Shown here piece after piece: positions 57,117 to 64,000 of a stretch of DNA of 64,000 bases (the first letter of the stretch is position 1; the number at the start of each line of letters is the position of its first letter). The stretch covers positions 4,898,001-4,962,000 of the forward strand of contig JAJGBQ010000001.1 of assembly GCA_022457065.1 (NCBI GenBank), read 5' to 3'. The notes beneath the pieces were generated by a model that saw only the letters and a list, made by a program, of their open reading frames with translations, was not told where the DNA came from and made no database searches. The position numbers and the translations under genes were made by a program. Source of the DNA: Curvularia sp. ZM96 (lineage: Eukaryota; Ascomycota; Dothideomycetes; Pleosporales; Pleosporaceae).

Positions 57117-60100
57117 ATAGCTTATTAAGACAACCTAGCGGATATCCCTAATATAGAATCCGACTAAAGGCCCGAGAATAATAAGATACTTACATCTAGT
57201 AATAGAGAGAAACCTAAGGTAGAACCTACTTCTAGAGAGTTAGTAGCTAGGCTTAAGCGATAGATAAAGAAGTAGGCTAAGCAGCTAGTAGATATGTAGA
57301 GTCTAGTTAACTAGCTTATAGGGTAGCTTATAGCTACGCTAAACAAGAGGCTACTTCTAAAGCCTAAGATAGACATACCTAAGAAATATAAAGAAGGACG
57401 TAACGAACTAAGAACGTTTCTTACTAACGTCGATCTCTATTACAGACTTAATTAGGTTCTTAACGACTAGGAAAAGATTCTTATAGTAAGCACGCTCTTA
57501 AAGAGAAGGGTAGCTATATAGATATAGCTATACGTAGAGAACTTTATATTATTACCTAACATCTACGGGACTAAGGACGAAACTAAGGCGCTATTCTAAG
57601 ACTAGAACGTCTTTAAGGAAGAAATAGAACGTATTTTTAGAGAAGTAGACGCTAAGAACTAGGTAGAGAAAGCGATAACTCGTCTAAGGTAAACTAAGTT
57701 AGTATCCGCGTATACGGCCGAGTTTAAATAACTCTAGACTAGGATTAACTAGGACGACGTAGCTCTTTAAATAGTATTTAAAGCAGGCTTAAAAGAAAAT
57801 ATTAAAGATAGTCTAGTATATTATAATAAACCTAAGACGCTATAAGCTCTAATTAAGCTAGCTATACGTATTAATAATAGGCTATAAAAAAGAAACGAGT
57901 AGAAGAAAAGACAGTTCTAGTCTACGATAGCGAATATAAAGAAGTAGCGTAACTAAACTAATAAAGACGGGAACACTATTATAACGGGCAAGGTATAAGA
58001 AAAGACTAAGAATAAGAAAAGAAACTCTAGAAAGTATAATAATAGACTATCTAAGAAAGAACGCTAGAAGCGTTACGATAACAAAGTATGTCTTAGATAT
58101 AGAGAGTTAGAACACTTCCGTAGAGACTGCCTTAGAAACGAAGTTAAGTAAGTAGTAGTAAAGATTAGGATAATAAAAGCACGACTATCTATCTTACTAT
58201 CTATTAAGGAATTAAATAATAACCTTAGCGATATAGACTTATACGAAGAAGCACGCTTAGACGAAGAAGATAACTTTGAGATAGTACCTAGACCTACTTA
58301 GATAAACGAGGTTACGAGATAGGCAACCCTAGAACCTACTAATTAGAAAATTAAGGATAAGAAAATAGACTAACGACTAAGTAGAGAGAAATATTAGGTG
58401 TGTGGCGATGCCACTTACGTAGTAGATACCTATACGTATTGCGCCTAACGTCTTAACGTTACTAGTATAGAGGCTAACGCCATAATTAAGAAAGCGTTCG
58501 AGAAATAACTTTTCTTTATAGACTCTACTCTACTAGTATTCTAACTAGTAGAGGACTACGAAAGAGAGAAGGAACTCTATTAGAGACTCTACTAGGTCGA
58601 CTATAGAAGGGATTTCTATATATACTACGTAGATAAAAAGGAGTAGAGCAAGCTAGACGAACATAGCTACTACTACATATATCTATAGGCAAACAAATAC
58701 CTAATATTAGATTATTATATCTACAAGGAAGAACACTAAGAGACGCACGAGCACCTAGAGTAGATTAATTATATAAAGAAATACTAATTCTATTAAGAAT
58801 AGTAAATTATAGTAAGGTAGAAGAGCTACTATCTACATAGGACTATAACAGCTAAGGAATACTAAATAGTAGAATATAAGATATATAACACGACGAAAAA
58901 TTAGATCCTAATACTAGAGACACTAGAGAAAATAATACTATATATAAATATCTACTAGACCTTTTATATAGAAGATTAGTATACAATATACTATAACGTA
59001 AAAGTAAATAGCGGTTACTTTCTATAATAAACTAATTAAAAGAACTAAGATTAATAGCGCAATAGGACTACGCGTAATAAGGAATGGACACCTAAAAGAG
59101 AACTTATACTATATAGGTATAGTAATTAGAGATTATACTATAGAGACGTCTATCTAGATTACTTAGTAGCTAAATAATAAGCTAGAAAGTTCTCTAAGGA
59201 AAAGAAGAGGTTAGAGAAGAGCTAACGCTCTTAACTAAAAAACTAGAATGCTACTAGAGATAGGGTTACGCTAGTAAAGACAGTCCTAAAACGACCTTTA
59301 AGAAAGTACAGAATATTAGAGGACGTAAGTCTAGATTAACCGCGACCGTATACGTACTAGGAAATAAGCTATTAGCTTTAGTAGATAGTAGAGTAGCGAG
59401 AATAGTTATATCCTTAAAAGCTATAGAGAAATATAGAATACTCTATTAGACTAAGGAAAAGCTAATATAAGTAGTATTAGCTAACGATAGTCCTATAGTA
59501 TATAGAAGCGGCTTTATAAGACTAGAAACGTAGTTAGTACTAGTAACTATAGCTAATATACGAAGTTAAATAAATATTAATATTATAAACCTTAGAGAGA
59601 AAGAAATATTAATTAGTTATAATTAGCTAGATACCTATAACCTAGCTATTAATTAGTAGAAATAGACTATACTTAGCTAAGAACCTACGCGTAAGGTTGC
59701 TAGAGTACGAAAAGAGATACGTCTAATAAATTAGAGCTTACCTAAGAATAGGAGATTTAGTAAGATCTTACTATATAAGATCGCGAGAATCTATGCGAAG
59801 GACTCTTAGTAAGTAGGAGTTATATAGATAAGACGAGTCGCGACCACAAAGAAAGGACTCTTACTACTAGATATACTAGAAGTATACTAAATAAACGAGT
59901 TTAGAGAACTATTTAAAAAAAATAAGATAATAGACTTAGCTAAATACTAGGACTAGAATTACGAGATTGTCTTAGAGGAAGGAGCGAAGTTAACGCTAGA
60001 AGGTATGTACCTAATAGCGCCTAAGCACGATACTAAGCTACGGGAATATCTCTAGAAAAACTTAAAGAAGAGATTTATTTAACTAGAATATAGTCTAATA

Positions 60101-62803
60101 GCCTTACTAATATTATTTATAAAGAAGCCTAATAGTAAATAGCGACTATACGTTAACTACTAAAGGTTAAACGTAAGTACGCGAAAGAATTAATATCTCT
60201 TACTACTAATATTAGAGCTTATAGATCGACTCTAAGAAGCTAAGTAGTTCACGAAGTTCGATATTTAAGAAGAATTTTATAGAATTAGAATTAAGAAAGA
60301 AGACGAATAGAAGATAGCGTTTAAAACAAAGTATAGACTATACGAGTATATAGTTATGCTATTTAGGTTAACGAATACGCTAGTAACCTTTTAGTTAGTT
60401 ATTAATAACGCTCTCTACGAATACCTTAGAATCTTTGCTATAGCCTACCTAGACGATATACTAGTATACTCTAGAGGGACTCTTAAAGAATATATTAAAT
60501 ATATTAAGAAAGTGCTTAAGAAGCTTAAAAAATATAAGCTATACCTATAGCTAGGAAAGTGCGAATTCCACGTTAAAGAAACGGAATTTCTAGACTTTAT
60601 TATCTTAACTAAAGAAGTAAAAATAAACCTAAAAAAGATATAGACTATATAGGAATAGCTAAAACCTAAAATAGTTAAGAACGTATAATTCTTTCTAGGA
60701 TTTACTAATTACTACTAGAAGTTTATTAAAGATTATTTAAAAATTACTATACTACTCTCTAAGATTATAAAGAAAAAAGTAGATTTCTAGTAGAATAAGA
60801 AACATTAGAAGACGTTTAATTAGATTAAATAGATATTCCTCGAAGCACCTATACTAGAGATGTACAACCTAAGATAGAAGACGCAAGTTAAGACTAACGC
60901 GTTAGACTATGTACTTAGAGCTATACTAATATAGTAGTGCCTAGATAGGAAATAAAGACTAGTGTTCTACTATTTACAGAAGTTCTTAGAAGTAGAACTT
61001 AACTACGATGTTTACGATAAGGAACTACTTAGAGTAGTTAATACCTTTAAATAATAGGAAGTGTACCTATTAGGTCTTCTAGATATAATTAAGGTTTTTA
61101 CTAATTATTAGAACTTAGTAAGTTTTATAACGACTAAGAAACTTAACTAAAGATAAGTCTAATAGACTAAGATATTAGCTTAGTTTAACTTTAAGATTAC
61201 GTATTAAGTAGAATTACTTAATAGAGTAGTAGATACTCTAAGCTAAAGATCTAACCTACGCGATAAAGGTTACTAGAAACCACACGATGCGGTACTTAAG
61301 AAGATACCTAATAGCAGCTTAAGATATAACTAACTAGAACTAGCTAGAGTAGCTAAGGTGGCTATATTAACGGATACTCTATAGTAATAGTAGTAGTAGA
61401 AAGTAGCTAAATAGAAGCTAGACACTAATAACCCTAAGTAGGAGACACTACTATAGAACGATAAGAAGTACTATTATATAATTTAGAAGAACTAAATATA
61501 TATATCTCTATATATAAGAACAGATCTTATATAAGACCTGCACAAATCTCTAGAATACGGATATATAAGAGTTAAAGAAATAGTTAGGCGACTAATAAGA
61601 GTATTTATAATACTATACTTATAAGTAAAAGTATAGAAAATTCTAGGTAACTATTTAGTATATTACTAGAATAAGCCTAAGAGATATAAGCCCTACGGCC
61701 TATTATAACTCTTACTACCACTAATACAACTATAGAGTAGCGTAATAATAGACTTTATAGTAAAGCTCCTAAAGTTACTAGAACTAGAATTAGCTCAACT
61801 TTATAATACTATTCTAGTAATTATATACTAATTAACTAAAGAAGTAAAGTTCGTGCCTATAGAAGAAACTATTATAGTAGAAGAATGCGCGTATAAAGTT
61901 TTAAAGGCACTAATATTAGAGTATAGAACACCTAAGGAATTTATAATAGATAGAGATAAGCTATTTATATTAAAGTATTAGTTAACGTTCTTAGTAAAGA
62001 TAGAAGTAAAGAAGAAGCTATTGACTAGCTTCTACCTAGAAACTAATAGATAAATAGAATAAATAAACTAAACGCTAGAACAATACTTATAAATATACGC
62101 TAATAAGCTATAAGACAACTAGATTAAACTCTTACTAATAGTATAATTAGCCTATAATAGTATAAGATTAGCGACTACGAAGCACTCGCTATACTACGCT
62201 AATTACGGGTATAAGCTAGTTACTTATTAAGACCCAAAAGATATTAAAAGTATCGTAGTTAGAGTAGACGATAAAGCTTAACTAATATAGGAATTACACA
62301 AAGAATTAGGTAAGAATATTACTTATAGGAATCTCACGATGTCTAAAGCTACGAATAAGTAAAGGATTAAGAGACTAACCTTTAAGAAGAGAGACAAAGT
62401 TTTCTTATTACGATAAAACCTAAAAACTAAGTAACTAAGTAAAAAACTAGATAATCTCTAATTAGGACTGTTTAAAATTCTAGAGAAATTAGAACTAGTA
62501 AACTATAAACTCTAGTTACTACTAGACATACGTATATATAATGTTTTTTATAAGAAACTATTAGAACTAGTACCTTAAAACGCTAAGCTAGTAAAAGACA
62601 TAGAGCTTAAAGACGACGAGTACATAGTTAAAGAAATTAAGAACCTATAGAAAATTAGTAGTTAGTAGAAGTACTTAGTTAAGTAGTAAGAATAGCTAGA
62701 GAGCTATAACACTTAGGAGCCTAAAGAAAACTTAACGAACTATAAGTTACTAGTACGTGAGTACTACTAGAAATATCTAAAGAAACGAGAACTAGGTTCT
62801 TAA
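57117..62803 (+). pseudogene. Degenerate gag-pol of copy A3
   Basis: Collinear with family A. Start codon ATG is now ATA (57117-57119). First knuckle near 58090-58135; second knuckle near 58393-58435 (CGDATYVVDTY). The decayed Cys/His array is at about 58600-59210, where DFYIYY and LDYYIYKEEH show Cys and His turned into Tyr. AAAAAAC-TAG is near 59238. RT spans about 60100-60520 with YLDD at about 60450. The chromodomain lies at about 62611-62745. Pol ends at TAA 62801-62803. Many TAG/TAA. Confidence 0.85.
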
Positions 62804-63335
62804 GAGAAAGAAAGTAATTAAGAGAAAAAAGGTTAAAAGAAGCGTTAGCCTATAACTAGTCTAAGTTAGTTAACTATTTAGGTAGCGATAGTCTAGTTAT
62901 TAGAAGGTCCGTACTAGAGATAGAACTTCTCTTAGTCTACTCTTTCGCGCGATCCTAAAAGTTTAGAATAGTAAGATCTTGATTAGCGAATTCTTACTCT
63001 TGCGTCTTAACCTCTAGAAGTTTACGACGAACCTGCGCGGCATCCTCCTTAATACGCGCTAACTCTAGACGTTTCTACCGCTTCTCGCGCTAAACCTTCT
63101 TCTACTCTTCCTTAGAAATAAATAGGCTATACTTAGCCATAATAGAAATATAACTAGTATAGCGGCTAGTTGTAGTATCTATAAAGTAATAGAGATTCTT
63201 CTCTTTATACTACTTATAACGATAAATAGTTATTTTGTTCCTCTACTTTTTTATATAGTTAGCACGAGCGTAGTGCTTCTCGTTCGACTTCTAAGCATAA
63301 GCGCGATAAGAACGGGAAGACAGAACCTTAAGTAT
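62725..63335 (-). pseudogene. Degenerate antisense zinc-cluster ORF of copy A3
   Basis: Minus-strand match to 13651-14256, starting at an altered ATG near 63335. The basic segment, zinc-cluster region (about 63120-63230) and coiled coil (about 62990-63115) are recognisable. TAG/TAA and Cys-to-Tyr changes break it. As in the other copies it lies between the LTR and the end of pol. Confidence 0.75.
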
Positions 63336-63474
63336 AGTTAGGAAGGTATAGAGGAAGGAACGCTTACGATATAATAGGCGTGCCTCTATACTTATTTACG
63401 CCGCTAGCGCTAAGCGACACACGGGAAAATAATAATCTAGAGTATTAGGACGATAGCCCTAAGAGAGAGGATAA

Positions 63475-63944
63475 TGTTATAAGTAATAGTAAAGGATCTC
63501 TTCTTAACGAGGGCTGTAGGTTAGAGACTATTAGGCGCTACGTTAAAAGGTAATAATTACCGCGGGGCGGCGATTATATAATGTGCTATCTCGCTAAGAC
63601 TAGCTATCTAAGATAGTAGTATATAAAGAGATAGCCGCGCTATCGCAACTATCTCGCAGGAGGGAGATAGATAAGATAGTAGGACTAGAAGTAATAGATA
63701 TAAGAATAGGTTAGATTTTATTATTATATTTATTATAGTTAACTCCTATAAGTTCTTCTCTTATATAGATTAATACTTAGTTATTCTATCGTTATAGAAT
63801 TAATTATTACTTTTACTATTAGTTAAACTCCTATAACTTCTCTCTACTACGAATTGCTAGAAAACAATCGCACGGAATACTTTATACAAGTCTCGCCCTA
63901 ACCTAGACCAAGACTAGGTGAGTATAGCGAACCCCCGTGTAACA
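63475..63944 (+). repeat. Right LTR (3' LTR) of copy A3
   Basis: About 470 bp, reverse-complement match to the family A LTR, from TGTTATAAGTAA to CCCCCGTGTAACA. It is preceded by a purine-rich tract (AAGAGAGAGGATAA) like the polypurine tract of the clean copy. Confidence 0.92.
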
Positions 63945-64000
63945 CTCGTCCTAAATACTATACTTAGCTTTTATATTAGCTACTAAGTTAAACTAGGCTC
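63945..64000 (-). mobile_element. Fragment of a T1-like pogo transposon, running out of the window
   Basis: Its reverse complement matches T1 at about 20953-21008, inside the transposase between the HTH and catalytic regions. So A3 sits in a T1-like element, as A2 does in T3. The break point differs from that in T3, so it is not simply the other half of the same insertion. Confidence 0.8.

Larger units (their letters stand above)
56935..63944 (+). mobile_element. RIP-degenerate family A copy A3, left LTR truncated
   Basis: Plus-strand family A copy: partial left LTR 56935-57057, full internal region, right LTR 63475-63944. Only about the inner quarter of the left LTR is left, next to T8. RIP is heavy but less even than in A2. 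The right flank (63945) is T1-like pogo sequence. Confidence 0.9.

Noticed and set aside
30324..63944. A2 and A3 as two halves of one split element
   Set aside because: A3 contains the full internal region, and the flanks (TAAAG left of A2, CTCGT right of A3) and their positions in the T1-like host differ.
1..64000. CRISPR arrays, bacterial operons, or ordinary host genes
   Set aside because: No spaced direct-repeat arrays; all recognisable coding belongs to transposable elements and the RIP signature is fungal.

Overview
The window is a wholly repetitive, heavily mutated stretch of a filamentous ascomycete genome (Pezizomycotina-like). I see no host gene. It is built from nested Ty3/gypsy chromovirus-type LTR retrotransposons, pogo/Fot1-like DNA transposons and one unclassified repeat. 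Most copies carry the mark of repeat-induced point mutation (RIP). Compared with the least mutated copies they show C-to-T and G-to-A transitions, with CA and TG turned into TA, Gln and Trp codons turned into TAG or TAA, and reading frames otherwise kept. This signature and the element types are the basis for calling it a fungus; the species is not recognised.

Layout. 1-6776: RIP-ruined copy of gypsy family A (minus strand, left end outside the window). 6777-6832: tail of a family B LTR. 6833-12655: RIP-ruined chromovirus F (plus strand). 12656-13031: AT-rich palindromic DNA. 13032-20393: the best copy of family A, with two 480-bp LTRs and AAGGG target duplications. 20439-29147: pogo element T1, split by family B element 21540-28381 (CCTAG duplications). 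29238-30323: pieces of two more pogo elements, T3 inside T2. 30324-37548: family A copy A2 with pogo T4 inside. 37549-40671: gypsy family C. 40672-40971: fragment of repeat E. 40972-55083: family A-prime element that received pogo T5, T6 and T7, a complete E copy and a solo C-family LTR. 55086-56932: pogo T8, at a rearrangement joint. 56935-63944: family A copy A3 (plus strand). 63945-64000: scrap of a T1-like element.

Gene content. Family A makes a large Gag of about 710 codons with two CCHC knuckles and then six CX3-4CX2H motifs. An A_AAA_AAC slippery site followed by TAG leads, in the -1 frame, into protease, reverse transcriptase, RNase H, integrase and a chromodomain. On the opposite strand, between the polypurine tract and pol, sits an open 201-codon ORF with a perfect Zn2Cys6 (GAL4-type) cysteine pattern and a coiled coil. 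Family B has its own antisense Cys-rich/coiled-coil ORF in the same place. This shared architecture is the strongest candidate here for an undescribed system.

The eight pogo-like elements share one terminal design: ACGT plus four bases, then two head-to-tail copies of a 17-bp box that differs from element to element. Only T7 (47124-48978) still has an intact transposase (550 aa, catalytic triad D169/D282/D318, C-terminal CCHC knuckle). The order of insertions and the degree of RIP damage give a relative history. T7, the solo LTR and the 13032-20393 element look youngest.
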